A program made the position numbers and the translations under genes. The notes below the pieces were generated by a model. The model did no database searches and had not been told where the DNA came from. It saw nothing but the letters and a program-made list of their open reading frames with translations. DNA of 64,000 bases from Bdellovibrionales bacterium (lineage in GTDB: Bacteria; Bdellovibrionota; Bdellovibrionia; Bdellovibrionales; Bdellovibrionaceae), in NCBI GenBank assembly GCA_005793345.1, contig SXSU01000050.1, positions 32,581-96,580 of the forward strand, read 5' to 3'. This document shows positions 27,896 to 37,822 of the stretch, in pieces. Position 1 is the first letter of the stretch, and every line of letters starts with the position of its first letter.

Positions 27896-28032
27896 TCAAA
27901 AGTAAAAATTCTAAAATTTTTACTTTTATAAAACATAAATTTTAGTTAAAATTAAAAAGGATATCAAAGTATGAAATTGAATTTTTAATATATGTGTCAT
28001 TCTAGGATTAATTAAGAAGGGAAGTTAAATCA

Positions 28033-28989
28033 GTGATAAAAAAATATAACTATGGTTTTTTAATTACCTTTTTGTTTTTGATTTTAAACCTGATTAATAT
28101 TATTTCTTGCAACTTAAATAAAACTACAAAAGTTGAATCCTCACATGAACTGCCACAAGATATTACTTCATCAACGACAGCTCCAGCAGCAGTTGTTATT
28201 ATAAATCCAAAATTTAATCCTATTACAACTTCTGAAACAAGTATCACTTTATCTGGTAAATGCAATTCGGATACTCTTGTTTCACTACAAGGTGATTCTC
28301 AACAATTAGCAAAATGTGAGAACTCTATGTTTAGTTTTGACATTGAAGAGATTACAGAAGGAACCTTTAATTTTCAAATTTTTCAAAAAGATTCTTTTGG
28401 TAATGTTTCAACGGGCACAAGTTTTGTTTGGGTGCAGTCATTAACTTTGCCCCCACCTGTCTTAACTAATCCTTCTATGAGTCCTTATTACAGTACAACA
28501 AAAATATTAAATGTGCGGGGAACTTGTCTTCCTGGTAAAAAAATTTCTATAACTGGAAGTGCAACACAAAGTACTGTTTGTAATTTAAACTCAGAGTTTT
28601 CTATGGGAATATCAACTTTAATTGATGCCACATTAAACTTAAACTTAGTTCAAAAAGATCTCGACACAGGTGTTGAATCAGCACCTCAAGCACTTCAATG
28701 GATATCAGATTCAATTGCTCCGCTTACACCTGTACTAACGACTCCAAGTTCTAATCCTTTGACTAGTAATGATACTGAATTAACAATAGAGGTTGTTTGT
28801 GAAAACGGAGCAAGCGTTGCAATTTCTGGATCCTATACAGAAACAAAAACTTGTGTCTCAAACTCTGCTACTTTTATTGATAATACCCAAACCACGGATA
28901 ACACTTACAACTATACAATTATACAGACAGACCAAGCAGGGAATGCTTCAGGTAATTTAAGTGTTAGTTGGACTAAAACTTCTCCATAA
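28033..28989 (+). CDS. Lipoprotein with three Ig-like repeats
   Basis: 318 residues from a GTG start; AAGAAGGGAAG lies eight bases before it. Signal peptide with lipobox I-I-S-C (NIISCNLNK). After a Ser/Thr linker come three repeats of roughly 85 residues, each beginning with a P-x-L-T-x-P or NPKFNPI type segment and containing one conserved Cys pair (KCNSD/AKCENS, GTCLPG/TVCNLN, VVCENG/KTCVSN) and a final QxDxxGN/W segment. This is the pattern of bacterial Ig-like (adhesin) domains. Probably surface or periplasmic; binding target unknown. Confidence 0.78.
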   Translation: MIKKYNYGFLITFLFLILNLINIISCNLNKTTKVESSHELPQDITSSTTAPAAVVIINPKFNPITTSETSITLSGKCNSDTLVSLQGDSQQLAKCENSMFSFDIEEITEGTFNFQIFQKDSFGNVSTGTSFVWVQSLTLPPPVLTNPSMSPYYSTTKILNVRGTCLPGKKISITGSATQSTVCNLNSEFSMGISTLIDATLNLNLVQKDLDTGVESAPQALQWISDSIAPLTPVLTTPSSNPLTSNDTELTIEVVCENGASVAISGSYTETKTCVSNSATFIDNTQTTDNTYNYTIIQTDQAGNASGNLSVSWTKTSP

Positions 28990-29147
28990 TTAATACAATG
29001 GTCCAGTTTCTGAATTCCAAATAATTAAAGAACATAATCATAAACTAAGGCGAAAGAAAAAAAATCTAATTATACACATTATGTAACATAATATAACTTA
29101 TCAGAATTATCCTTTATTATATTCCATTGCCCGTAAACTTCTTTCTT

Positions 29148-29333
29148 TTAAGGATTTGCCTGAAAATTCATAAAATTTTCTGTTCCACTTAATAAGCTTT
29201 TAGCTTTTACATAATCAATATCTTTTTGTAATTCTTCTTCAGTTAGTTTAATAAAATCCCCATTTAGCAAATTGCTATTTAAAATAATACTTAACTTCTG
29301 TGAACGATAAATGAATCGTCCAAGTTGATTCAA
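29148..29333 (-). CDS. Possible small protein, unknown
   Basis: 61 codons from a TTG, with AGGAAAAAG about ten bases upstream. The peptide is protein-like (FIYRSQKLSIILNS, KLTEEELQKDIDYVKAKSLL) with an amphipathic helix and no low-complexity bias, unlike the surrounding sequence. It lies in a 593-base gap between two plus-strand genes; the rest of that gap is AT-rich with no repeat or hairpin that stands out. It could equally be the remnant of a longer gene. No family recognised. Confidence 0.4.
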   Translation of the reverse strand: MNQLGRFIYRSQKLSIILNSNLLNGDFIKLTEEELQKDIDYVKAKSLLSGTENFMNFQANP

Positions 29334-29582
29334 ACTACTAATCTTTTTCCTAATAAATTTTTAAATTTCTAATTAATTTCTATTTTATATCACAACATTT
29401 TTAATATAATTAAAACAAAAATTAACTTTGAAATTTCTTTTATATGTCTAAAAAATTTACGATAAGTCTTATATTATAAATCAATTTTACAAAATGACAT
29501 TTTTTGCATGCTGTTTATTTTTAAATAATTATGATATTTGTATTACCACTTCACTATTTTGATTTCATCTTGGAGAGACACC

Positions 29583-31079
29583 ATGTTTTTGAGAATTAAT
29601 AAATTATTTCATTTCACTTTCGCAATAAAAATAATATTTACTTTAAATAATGTATTAGCTGTGAATAGTTTTCCGTTAGTAAATAAAACCCAGACTGTTG
29701 ATTATGCTCCTGATGAATTAGATCCAGTAGTTATGAAATCATACCGTGATTATACAGATGCAAGTAATACTATTTACAATAAAGTTTTTGATTATTATGC
29801 AGAAATCTGTGCAGGTAGCATATGGCAAAAACGCTTTGAAGGAACTGGTGGAACCTACGGACATTCTTTTATGATGCTTCGAGGAGCTTGCATAAAAAAA
29901 GCAAAGGGTGGAAAACCTGTGTTTCCCCATCAGCTTGAATTTTGCGAAGGTGGAGTTGTTGGAGTTAGTACAGATTATGTATTTACAAATATTCAATGGT
30001 TAGGTTCTGAGGGGCGAGATTTCATGCTCTATGGAAATCATCCTGCGGATGTTCCATTTACTAGAAAAGCATGGAGTAAAATTCAAAAACAAGCTCAGTA
30101 TCGTGGAATTCTTGATCATGTTGAATATACCTCACAAGCTGAAGATGGTTATAAAAGTGTTTCGCGTGAACTTGGAAAATCTGGTCAAAAATTTAGAGAA
30201 GCTTGGAAGCATGATGAAGCGATCGGTACCGATTTTGCTGTTGGAACTGCTCGAGGTGGATTGAGTTGTACTCGTGTGCCTTTAGTTGGAAATAACCCTG
30301 AAAATCGCTCTCAAGTTGTGAAAGATGTTATTTTATATCTTAATGATCTTAATCAAGTAGCTGGGCAAAAGGGTTATGATTATGATGGAGCAGTTAATAA
30401 TTGTTCAACCACAGTTCATAATTCTTTAGCATCTATTGGATTTTGGAATAATATAACAAATACAGAAGGACATCCAAGTAATATTTTTGATATTTTAGGT
30501 CGAATGAATGATATCGTTAGCCCATTCAATGAAATGGCTCTTACATTTAAAGAAGGAAATAATCTAAATACTCATAATTTAATTGAATCTCTTAAAAGTA
30601 ATACAAAGAGATTTCAATATTTCAAAAAAACAGGATGGCTGCCTCAACAATTTGGAACTCTTATCGAAATTATTCATCCCCTTCATTATAAAAATGAAGT
30701 TTTTAATACGAGTAATAGAACTCATTACGTCAGTCTTGCCCATGAAATTTGGGATAAGGCAAGTCAAATTGCACCACCAGGTTTTGATTTAATTTTTCCA
30801 CAACCTCTGGGAGAAGGAAAAGAATTTCGTCAAAATACTGTTCCAGGTTCAATATCAATGGATTTACAAGCAAATGTTGAATATTGGAAAGAAAGATATA
30901 AAATGGTTTTAGAAGATCTTGAATATGAAAATCCAAGTGATGAGGTAGTTCAATTTTTAAAACAATATTTCGAACAAAAATATGAGCAAACTTATATTTT
31001 GAATTTACATCTTATTACAAAAAAAGTTGCTAAAGATAAGGTTAATAGTCTTGCATTACCCCCAATGAATAAGTGGTAA
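29583..31079 (+). CDS. Secreted protein with a His/Cys papain-like (DUF4105/Lnb-type) pattern
   Basis: 498 residues. The ATG is chosen because GGAGAG lies five bases before it and a signal peptide follows at once; a TTG 45 bases upstream is weaker. The pattern GGTYGHSFMMLRG (His) followed about 160 residues later by YDYDGAVNNCSTTVHNSLA (Cys) resembles the permuted NlpC/P60-like folds such as DUF4105, where Cys and His form a hydrolase dyad. About 330 residues after the signal peptide are globular and the last 100 are helical. Enzyme activity is inference; no family is certain. Monocistronic. Confidence 0.68.
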   Translation: MFLRINKLFHFTFAIKIIFTLNNVLAVNSFPLVNKTQTVDYAPDELDPVVMKSYRDYTDASNTIYNKVFDYYAEICAGSIWQKRFEGTGGTYGHSFMMLRGACIKKAKGGKPVFPHQLEFCEGGVVGVSTDYVFTNIQWLGSEGRDFMLYGNHPADVPFTRKAWSKIQKQAQYRGILDHVEYTSQAEDGYKSVSRELGKSGQKFREAWKHDEAIGTDFAVGTARGGLSCTRVPLVGNNPENRSQVVKDVILYLNDLNQVAGQKGYDYDGAVNNCSTTVHNSLASIGFWNNITNTEGHPSNIFDILGRMNDIVSPFNEMALTFKEGNNLNTHNLIESLKSNTKRFQYFKKTGWLPQQFGTLIEIIHPLHYKNEVFNTSNRTHYVSLAHEIWDKASQIAPPGFDLIFPQPLGEGKEFRQNTVPGSISMDLQANVEYWKERYKMVLEDLEYENPSDEVVQFLKQYFEQKYEQTYILNLHLITKKVAKDKVNSLALPPMNKW

Positions 31080-31119
31080 TAATAAGTATTCTATCTGTAA
31101 TTCCTTTTGAGTCTCACTT

Positions 31120-31174
31120 TTATGTGTTCATAATGTGATTAAGTCTGATATCAGACTTAATCAAGAGCATTTAT
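31120..31174 (+). repeat. Deleted palindromic module C
   Basis: GATTAAGTCTGATATCAGACTTAATC at 31137-31162 is a perfect 26-base palindrome made of the two C arms fused without the inner ATTGC hairpin. Degenerate outer ends (GTTCATAATGTGATT, TCAAGAGCATTTAT) remain. It lies between convergent genes and could act as a terminator. Confidence 0.7.
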
Positions 31175-31185
31175 AAAATCTTAAA

Positions 31186-31767
31186 TTATTTTTTTGGAAA
31201 GGAAAAAGTCTGTTTAACAGGGTTATTAGAAGAATAAATCATTTCTATAATTTTATCTGAAGTTTCTTTTAATAAATTATCAACAACGTATAATCCATCT
31301 GTATTTTGATACTTAATATGATTCTTCTCAAAATCAACACCATAAAAAGATTGAAATGGTATTTCAACTTTATCACCTGAAATTAAAAATTTAGAGATAG
31401 TATATGTTTCTGGTTGATCACTGTTTTTTTGATCTTCATCTGAAACAAACCTAGAAACAGATGCTAAATTATAATTTTTATCGTTTACATTAACAATACA
31501 AGTTTCAAGGACAAGTGTATCGTCATTTCCAATAGTATCTACAATTTTATAAGTACCTTCTTTTAATCTCTCAATAGATCGTGTTACTTGTGTTGGCGTA
31601 TTGTTTAGATTTTCAGAAGATAAAGTAATTGATTGCTCACCCTCTTTTAATAAATCTTGTCTTGTTCCAAAATCGCAAATAGATTTTGTAGTAGAAACAC
31701 CTAAACATCCAGATATTAAAAATAATCCCGTTGAAAAAAATGTGATTGTAAAAAGCTGCTTTAACAT
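31186..31767 (-). CDS. Lipoprotein of unknown function
   Basis: 193 residues, signal peptide with lipobox I-S-G-C (LFLISGCLGVS). The mature chain is small and beta-rich, with two Cys besides the lipid Cys (SICDFG and ETCIVN). Motifs such as LKEGTYKIVDTIGNDDTLVLETCIVNVNDKNYNLASVSRFV suggest a lipocalin- or META-like small barrel, but no family can be named. Upstream are GGGGGCTACA bases giving an SD. Convergent with the papain-like gene across a palindromic repeat. Confidence 0.7.
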   Translation of the reverse strand: MLKQLFTITFFSTGLFLISGCLGVSTTKSICDFGTRQDLLKEGEQSITLSSENLNNTPTQVTRSIERLKEGTYKIVDTIGNDDTLVLETCIVNVNDKNYNLASVSRFVSDEDQKNSDQPETYTISKFLISGDKVEIPFQSFYGVDFEKNHIKYQNTDGLYVVDNLLKETSDKIIEMIYSSNNPVKQTFSFPKK

Positions 31768-32070
31768 TGTAGCCCCCTTATTGTTGAGTTTAAAATAATA
31801 TTGAATTTATGCCTTTAAATTATATATTCTCAAATTTGTTTTTAAAATATTATAATAATTTTTTATTTTTTTAAATACTTAATGTAAAATAAATATTAAA
31901 TGTACAATCTATAGCTAAGTTTGTGCTTTAGTTTAAAAGTCTTAACTATTTAAATAATTTTTTCAAAGTAAAATTTAATTTAATAAACTAATTAAAGATT
32001 GTGTTATTTTATTAAAATATGGTATAACCCTTTTTTTATTAAATAAAATCTCTTTTTTTAGAGGACTCTT
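31768..32070. other. AT-rich divergent promoter region
   Basis: About 300 bases between the divergent lipoprotein and helicase genes. It consists mostly of A/T runs with no reading frame or palindromic element. Promoters for both genes must be here; TTAAAATATGGTATAACC just before the helicase gene contains a -10-like TATGGT, but no confident -35 can be assigned. Confidence 0.4.
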
Positions 32071-33489
32071 TTGACAAATATTTCTTTTACAGATTTGCTA
32101 AAATCTGTTCAATTATTAAAAGGCATTGAAGACTATGGTTTGAAAGAGCCAACTGATATTCAAAAAAAATGCATCCCTGACATTCTTAATGGACTAGATA
32201 TAGTTGGTCAATCTCAAACTGGAAGTGGTAAAACAGCTGCATTTGTTTTGCCTTTATTAGAAAAAATAAATTTAAATCTTCAAAATGTTCAAGGTTTAAT
32301 TTTGTGTCCCACACGAGAATTGTCTATTCAAGTTGTAAACGATATTAAGAAATTTAGCCGGTCATTACTGGGGCTTCAAGTTTTGCCAATCATCGGAGGA
32401 GTTCCCGGTCGAGAACAGGCAGAGGCTCTTAATAAGGGAGTTCACATTGTGGTGGCTACACCTGGTCGATTAGTTGATCATATTATCCGAGGACAAATTC
32501 GATTAGAATCTATTAATTATGTTGTACTTGATGAAGCTGATAAAATGCTTGATTTAGGATTTGAAAAAGAAGTTGTATTTATTTTAAAATCTCTACCAAA
32601 AAAAAGACAAACAATTTTTTTCTCAGCTACAATTCCTGAATCTATTCAATCTATGAGTCAAAAGTTTCAACATAATCCAATTCACATTAGAAGCGAAAAT
32701 TCATTAGAATTAAAACCCAAAATAGAAGAATTTATTTATGAATCAGAAAAAGTTAAAGATTCAAATGAAATTTTAAAAGTAAAAATTCACACTCTATTAA
32801 GAATTTTACAACAGCACCCCTCACCTTCAACAGTAATTTTTTGCAATCAAAAACTTACAGTTACTGAAATTGAAAAAGTATTAATAGAAAATGAAGTTAG
32901 TTGTTCAACTTTAACCGGAGAATTGGAACAAGTTGAGAGAGATAAAGTTATAGCATTATTTAGAAATGCTAGTCTTAGAATTCTTATTGCAACAGATGTT
33001 GCTGCAAGAGGGTTAGATATTGAACATATTGAACTTGTAGTCAATTTTGATTTACCATTGCAACCCGAAATTTATGTGCACAGAATAGGTCGAACTGGTC
33101 GCGCAGGACGAACGGGAGTAGCCGTCTCAATAATGAATCCAGGAGAAGAGTTAAAAGTTAATGCCATAGAAAAGTATACAGGGAACATATTTAATCGAGG
33201 AAAATTAGGGTTCAAAAATCAATATGGATTAAATTCTACTTTTCAATCTGCAAAAATGAAGACCTTACATATATCTGGTGGCAAAAAAGATAAATTAAGG
33301 CCTGGTGATATTTTGGGTGCATTAACTGCACAACCAAATTCTATTGAGTCAAAAGACATTGGAAAAATTGATATTCAAGATAGATATTCTTTTGTTGCTG
33401 TCGCGACAGAACTCTCTGATATTGCATTTGAAAAATTAAAATCAGGAAAAATAAAAGGTCATAAATTTCAAATTAAATTTGTAAAATAG
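32071..33489 (+). CDS. dbpA: DEAD-box RNA helicase, DbpA-like
   Basis: 472 residues. Motifs in order: Q motif (EPTDIQKKCIP), I (SQTGSGKT), Ia (PTRELSIQ), GG, Ib (TPGRL), II (DEAD), III (SAT), IV (VIFCNQ), V (TDVAARGLDI) and VI (HRIGRTGRAG). The C-terminal 70 residues (KMKTLHISGGKKDKLRPGDILGALTAQ... GHKFQIKFVK) form the RRM-like RNA-binding domain found in DbpA and CsdA, which in DbpA targets 23S rRNA hairpin 92 during 50S assembly. Start is TTG with GAGGA seven bases before it. Cold or ribosome-assembly role is likely. Confidence 0.9.
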   Translation: MTNISFTDLLKSVQLLKGIEDYGLKEPTDIQKKCIPDILNGLDIVGQSQTGSGKTAAFVLPLLEKINLNLQNVQGLILCPTRELSIQVVNDIKKFSRSLLGLQVLPIIGGVPGREQAEALNKGVHIVVATPGRLVDHIIRGQIRLESINYVVLDEADKMLDLGFEKEVVFILKSLPKKRQTIFFSATIPESIQSMSQKFQHNPIHIRSENSLELKPKIEEFIYESEKVKDSNEILKVKIHTLLRILQQHPSPSTVIFCNQKLTVTEIEKVLIENEVSCSTLTGELEQVERDKVIALFRNASLRILIATDVAARGLDIEHIELVVNFDLPLQPEIYVHRIGRTGRAGRTGVAVSIMNPGEELKVNAIEKYTGNIFNRGKLGFKNQYGLNSTFQSAKMKTLHISGGKKDKLRPGDILGALTAQPNSIESKDIGKIDIQDRYSFVAVATELSDIAFEKLKSGKIKGHKFQIKFVK

Positions 33490-33623
33490 ATTTTACATGT
33501 AGTCTTTACAATAATGTCTTTAAATCTACAGTTTAAATTTCGTATAAAAAAAGTTATATTACATTCCTCAGAAAAAATTAATAATTAATAATTATTCAAT
33601 AAAAAAATAATTGAGGAGAATCT

Positions 33624-34451
33624 ATGAAAATCAAAATAACAAGTCTTTTACTTGTAACATTAACTTCATTTCATACTTTTGCTTCTGCTACAGAAGTCAA
33701 CTGTGAATCTATTGAAGATGCTAAAACTGCACTTAATAAATCTTATAAATGTTCACCACGATATGTTGATTGTAACTCAGCAGTTGATCAACAAATAGCA
33801 AAATTATCTAATTTGTTTTGTAGACAAAAACAAAATGCTATCGAAGAAAATGAATTGCAAAAACTTTTAAAAGAAGAACTCGTAAAATCTGAACAACAAA
33901 ATTGTAATAAAGTGGTGAATGATAAATGCAATTTTTACATGTTTCCAGACGTTGATACTAGATGTTTTATAAAGCATGAAGAAACAGAAGATAAGAAAGT
34001 AAGCTATATCGTTTATTATAATAAAAATTTAAAATTATTCACTTCAGTACTTCCAAATCATTCATGTCAAGTTGAACAAACATATGTTGCTGGTAAACTT
34101 AAACAAGTTAAAACTTACAGTAATAATTTAGTGTTTATAGCAAATGGTAAAATTATGTTTTTTGATCACGAAGGAGTTATAAAAGAATTTTTATCAAAAG
34201 ATGCTATCAGTTATAGCCACAATGGAGCTTTTATTGAAAAATTAAATGTTAATCCTGCTAACAATTCTTTAGTAGTCTCTCGAAGATATTCTGTAAATAC
34301 TCCAACTATTCAATCAATTGTTTTGCATGAAACTGATTTACAAAATTCAAAAAGACAAGAAACTGTTTTTGCAACTGAAGATCTTAACAAAGAAGTCACT
34401 GTTAATGTTGGTGATAAAAAAGTTACAATTTATGCCGATGTGATCCGATAA
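33624..34451 (+). CDS. Exported Cys-rich protein of unknown function
   Basis: 275 residues. Signal peptide (residues 5-22, cleavage after ASA in TFASATE). The mature N-terminal 110 residues hold nine Cys (EVNCESI, YKCSPRYVDCNS, LFCRQ, NCNKVVNDKCNF, TRCFI, SCQVE), probably several disulfides, with helical spacing. The C-terminal half is beta-rich without Cys. GAGGAG precedes the ATG and a strong terminator follows, so it is a well-defined single transcription unit. Not recognised; could be an inhibitor or adhesin, but this is speculation. Confidence 0.68.
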   Translation: MKIKITSLLLVTLTSFHTFASATEVNCESIEDAKTALNKSYKCSPRYVDCNSAVDQQIAKLSNLFCRQKQNAIEENELQKLLKEELVKSEQQNCNKVVNDKCNFYMFPDVDTRCFIKHEETEDKKVSYIVYYNKNLKLFTSVLPNHSCQVEQTYVAGKLKQVKTYSNNLVFIANGKIMFFDHEGVIKEFLSKDAISYSHNGAFIEKLNVNPANNSLVVSRRYSVNTPTIQSIVLHETDLQNSKRQETVFATEDLNKEVTVNVGDKKVTIYADVIR

Positions 34452-34463
34452 AAAATAAACAAT

Positions 34464-34503
34464 AAAAAAATCACAGCTCGATATTTTGAACTGTGATTTT
34501 TTT
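34464..34503. terminator. Bidirectional Rho-independent terminator
   Basis: AAAAATCACAG pairs with CTGTGATTTTT around a loop of 14 bases, with an A run on the left and a T run on the right. It separates the Cys-rich exported gene from the convergent glutathione peroxidase gene, so it can serve both. Confidence 0.85.
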
Positions 34504-34522
34504 GAAAAAACAAACTTTAATA

Positions 34523-35017
34523 TTAAAGCAACTTTTCAATATGTTCTGCTAAGTCTTTTGGTTCCGTCGTTGAAGCATAACGATCGATAACTTGACCATT
34601 TTTATCTACCAAAAATTTCGTGAAATTCCATTTTATAGCTTCAGTACCTAATATACCTTTAGATTGTTTTTTTAAAAATTGATAGAGTGGATCAGCATTT
34701 TCTCCGTTCACATCAATTTTATTTAAAATTGGGAATGTGACTCCAAAGTTTACACTACAAAATTGATTTATTTCTTCTTGAGTTCCAGGCTCTTGGGCTC
34801 CAAATTGATTACACGGAAACCCCAATATAACTAATCCTCGATCTTTAAATTGATTGTATAACTTTTCAAGTCCCTCATATTGTGGAGTAAATCCACATTT
34901 ACTTGCTGTATTTACAATTAATAATACTTTACCTTTAAATTGGGAAAGTGAAATTGTATCAACAGAATTTTTCTTTACACTAAATTGATAAACTGTTTCT
35001 GTTACTGATTGTGTCAT
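34523..35017 (-). CDS. Glutathione peroxidase family (thiol peroxidase, Cys type)
   Basis: About 164 residues, the normal length for bacterial GPx/BsaA. The ATG chosen has GAGGGG six bases upstream, and a longer in-frame extension would not fit the family. Peroxidatic Cys41 ([12 protein letters not shown]), Gln71 ([12 protein letters not shown]) and Trp130-Asn131 ([14 protein letters not shown]) make the catalytic tetrad; Cys87 (NQFCSVNFG) could serve as the resolving Cys. It reduces hydroperoxides using thioredoxin or glutathione in the cytoplasm; no selenocysteine. Monocistronic, divergent from the PEP carboxykinase gene. Confidence 0.92.
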   Translation of the reverse strand: MTQSVTETVYQFSVKKNSVDTISLSQFKGKVLLIVNTASKCGFTPQYEGLEKLYNQFKDRGLVILGFPCNQFGAQEPGTQEEINQFCSVNFGVTFPILNKIDVNGENADPLYQFLKKQSKGILGTEAIKWNFTKFLVDKNGQVIDRYASTTEPKDLAEHIEKLL

Positions 35018-35237
35018 TAAATACCCCTCTGAAAAATTGTTTATTAATGCAATTTCATTGAATATAAATTTAACTCTTAAATATTTTACCATCCAATCAA
35101 AGCGAAATACAAACTTTTGTTTGAACCATGCATCATAAAAGTAATTTGCTAGGTTACTCAAATCATGTCATCAATTTTAGACCTTTAAAAAATTTTATTT
35201 GAACTAATAATGAGACCTTTTCAAAAGGAGCCACAGA

Positions 35238-37127
35238 GTGCGTAAATTAATTTCACTTCAACCTTCACAAGTTCAATGCGAAAATAAAGCGATAAATGAC
35301 TGGGTCAATGAAATGGCAGATCTTTGTCAGCCAACTCAAATATATTGGTGTAACGGAAGTGATGAAGAATATAATCAAATTTGCACCTATTTGGTTGAAC
35401 AAGGTACATTAATAAAATTGAACCCTCTCAAAAGACCTAATAGTTATCTTGCCTGGTCTGATCCTTCTGATGTTGCTCGAGTCGAAGATCGAACATTTAT
35501 TTGTTCAAAAAACAAAGATGATGCTGGCCCAACAAATAATTGGTTTGAACCTAACGAAATGAAATCAACAATGATAAATCTTTATCGTGGTTGCATGAAA
35601 GGTAGAACACTTTTTGTGATTCCTTTTTGTATGGGACCATTGGGCTCCCCTATCTCTCAATACGGAGTGGAAATTACTGACTCACCTTATGTCGCTTTAA
35701 GTATGAAACATATGACAAGAATGGGACGAGGGGCACTTAAACTTATTCATCAAAATAATTTTGTTAAATGTCTACACTCAGTAGGAGCTCCACTCATAAA
35801 CGATACAGCACAAGATTCAACTTGGCCTTGCAATAAAGATGATAAATACATTGTTCACTTTCCTGAAGAAAAAATGATTTGGTCATTTGGTTCAGGTTAC
35901 GGTGGAAATGCACTTCTTGGAAAAAAATGTTTTGCACTTCGAATTGCATCTTACATGGGAAAAACTGAAGGATGGTTAGCTGAGCATATGTTACTTTTGG
36001 GTGTTGAAACACCTGAAAAACAAAAATTATACTTTGGCGCTGCTTTTCCGAGTGCCTGTGGAAAAACTAACTTTTCAATGTTAATTCCACCCCAGCATAT
36101 CAAAGATTCCGGTTGGAAAGTAACAACAGTTGGTGATGATATTGCGTGGATTAAACCAGACGGCAATGGTATTTTGCGAGCCATAAATCCTGAAGCTGGA
36201 TACTTTGGAGTGGCTCCAGGAACATCTTATAAAACAAATCCGAACGCAATGGAGACTATTTCAAAAAATACAATTTTTACCAACGTAGCTCTCACAGAAG
36301 ATGGTGATGTTTGGTGGGAAGGTATGACTGATATGCCACCGGCAAAACTAAAGGACTGGCAGGGTAATGATTGGACTCCTGAGAGTGGCAGAAAGGCTGC
36401 TCACCCTAATGCTAGATTCACTGTTAATGCAGATCAATGTCCATCAATAGATCCACAGTGGAATGATCCAGCTGGAGTACCAGTATCTGCATTTGTATTT
36501 GGAGGTAGAAGAGCTGATACGACTCCCCTCGTTTATGAAGCAAAAAATTGGGAACGCGGAGTATTTATTGGTGCAACGACAGCAAGTGAAACTACGGCGG
36601 CGGCTACAGGTGCAGTTGGTGTTGTGAGACGTGATCCTATGGCAATGCTCCCCTTTTGTGGTTACAATATGGGTGATTATTTTCAACATTGGCTAAGCTT
36701 GGGCGCAAATTTAAAAAATCAACCATGTATTTTTGGTGTTAATTGGTTTAGAAAAAATGCCCAGGGTAAATTTATGTGGCCTGGGTATGGTGACAATATG
36801 CGAGTTTTACAGTGGATGACGAAACGAATCTTAGCAGGTAAATCATCTCCACAAAATACTTTAGGCTTTGAAACTCCACTCGGTACAATGCCAAGATATA
36901 ATGAATTTGATTGGGCTGGATTAGACTATTCGGCTGATGATTTTCAAAATGTCCTGCAAATTGATAATCAAAAATGGGTTGAAGAATTAATTTCGCAGAC
37001 CGAATTTTTTGAAACTCTTGGGAATAAATTACCAATAGTTTTTTTAAATATTCAAAAACAACTCATGAAAGATTTAAGAATAGAAACTCCCCGTTTAAAT
37101 TTTCAACTTCAGGATCATTCCATTTAG
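35238..37127 (+). CDS. pckG: Phosphoenolpyruvate carboxykinase (GTP)
   Basis: 629 residues, full length for the GTP enzyme. It converts oxaloacetate and GTP to phosphoenolpyruvate, CO2 and GDP, the first step of gluconeogenesis. Diagnostic stretches: [18 protein letters not shown], the GTP/phosphate loop [15 protein letters not shown], the metal site [37 protein letters not shown], and [15 protein letters not shown]. The start is GTG, with AAGGAG seven bases before. Monocistronic. A GTP-type enzyme suits an organism that grows on amino acids, in keeping with PutA further along. Confidence 0.96.
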   Translation: MRKLISLQPSQVQCENKAINDWVNEMADLCQPTQIYWCNGSDEEYNQICTYLVEQGTLIKLNPLKRPNSYLAWSDPSDVARVEDRTFICSKNKDDAGPTNNWFEPNEMKSTMINLYRGCMKGRTLFVIPFCMGPLGSPISQYGVEITDSPYVALSMKHMTRMGRGALKLIHQNNFVKCLHSVGAPLINDTAQDSTWPCNKDDKYIVHFPEEKMIWSFGSGYGGNALLGKKCFALRIASYMGKTEGWLAEHMLLLGVETPEKQKLYFGAAFPSACGKTNFSMLIPPQHIKDSGWKVTTVGDDIAWIKPDGNGILRAINPEAGYFGVAPGTSYKTNPNAMETISKNTIFTNVALTEDGDVWWEGMTDMPPAKLKDWQGNDWTPESGRKAAHPNARFTVNADQCPSIDPQWNDPAGVPVSAFVFGGRRADTTPLVYEAKNWERGVFIGATTASETTAAATGAVGVVRRDPMAMLPFCGYNMGDYFQHWLSLGANLKNQPCIFGVNWFRKNAQGKFMWPGYGDNMRVLQWMTKRILAGKSSPQNTLGFETPLGTMPRYNEFDWAGLDYSADDFQNVLQIDNQKWVEELISQTEFFETLGNKLPIVFLNIQKQLMKDLRIETPRLNFQLQDHSI

Positions 37128-37228
37128 TTTAATTGAATAGAATTGAATTGAGTTGTGATGATTTGAACAATGATGAATTGCAATTGATGTGAAAAAATAA
37201 ATTTAATATAGAATAAAGAAAATATAAT

Positions 37229-37654
37229 ATGAATACTAATATTGAAATTGTAACAAATAAAGCCCCTGAACCCGTTGGAGCCTATCCCCATGCTCGACGA
37301 GTAGGAGATTTACTCTTTTTATCAGGGGTAGGACCACGTAAACCAAATACTAAAAAAATTCCTGGTGTTGAATTAGATGCTGAAGGAAATATTTTAAGTT
37401 ATGATATTATCACTCAAACAGAATCTGTGGTAGAGAATGTAAAAATTATTTTAGAAGCTTCTCAGCTCACCTTACATGATGTTGTAGATGTTCAAGTATT
37501 TTTAACAAATATGAAAGCAGATTTTAAAAATTACAATGAAGTCTATGCAAAACACTTTACAACTGTTGGTGCCACTCGAACAACGATTGAAGTGGGCTCA
37601 TTACCTACACCCATTGCTGTCGAATTTAAAGTTATAGCTGCTTATAAAAAATAA
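37229..37654 (+). CDS. RidA/YjgF family enamine/imine deaminase
   Basis: 141 residues. The family hydrolyses reactive enamine/imine intermediates from amino-acid metabolism. Seen: PVGAYPHARRVGDLLFLSGVGPR at the N-terminus, QTESVVENVKIILEASQLTLHDVVDVQVFLTNM in the middle and the closing AVEFKVIAAYKK. The usual C(I/V)EV(E) near the C-terminus reads TTIEVGSLPTPIAVEF, with Arg in TRTTIEV in the substrate-binding position. The slightly long form is near 2-aminomuconate deaminase members. Cytoplasmic. It follows pckG by 100 bases and could be in the same unit. Confidence 0.9.
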   Translation: MNTNIEIVTNKAPEPVGAYPHARRVGDLLFLSGVGPRKPNTKKIPGVELDAEGNILSYDIITQTESVVENVKIILEASQLTLHDVVDVQVFLTNMKADFKNYNEVYAKHFTTVGATRTTIEVGSLPTPIAVEFKVIAAYKK

Positions 37655-37822
37655 ACCGGACACAATCGCGCAGTAACAACAATATCCCAAATAATTGAAT
37701 AAAATTTAGACGATAATCTCCAAAGAATTTTTCAATTTTCTGTATCAGAATAGGTCTGGCAAACTTATATTTTTTAATAATCTATGTTAACCTTAAGTAG
37801 TACAATTTAAGGTGGTTACGTG

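Noticed and set aside
29739..29996. Minus-strand frame of 85 codons within the papain-like gene
   Set aside because: Cys/Ile-rich antisense shadow with no SD, wholly inside a well-supported gene.
36444..36689. Minus-strand frame of 81 codons inside pckG
   Set aside because: Antisense of a highly conserved enzyme; composition (Thr/Cys/Ser-rich) typical of a shadow.
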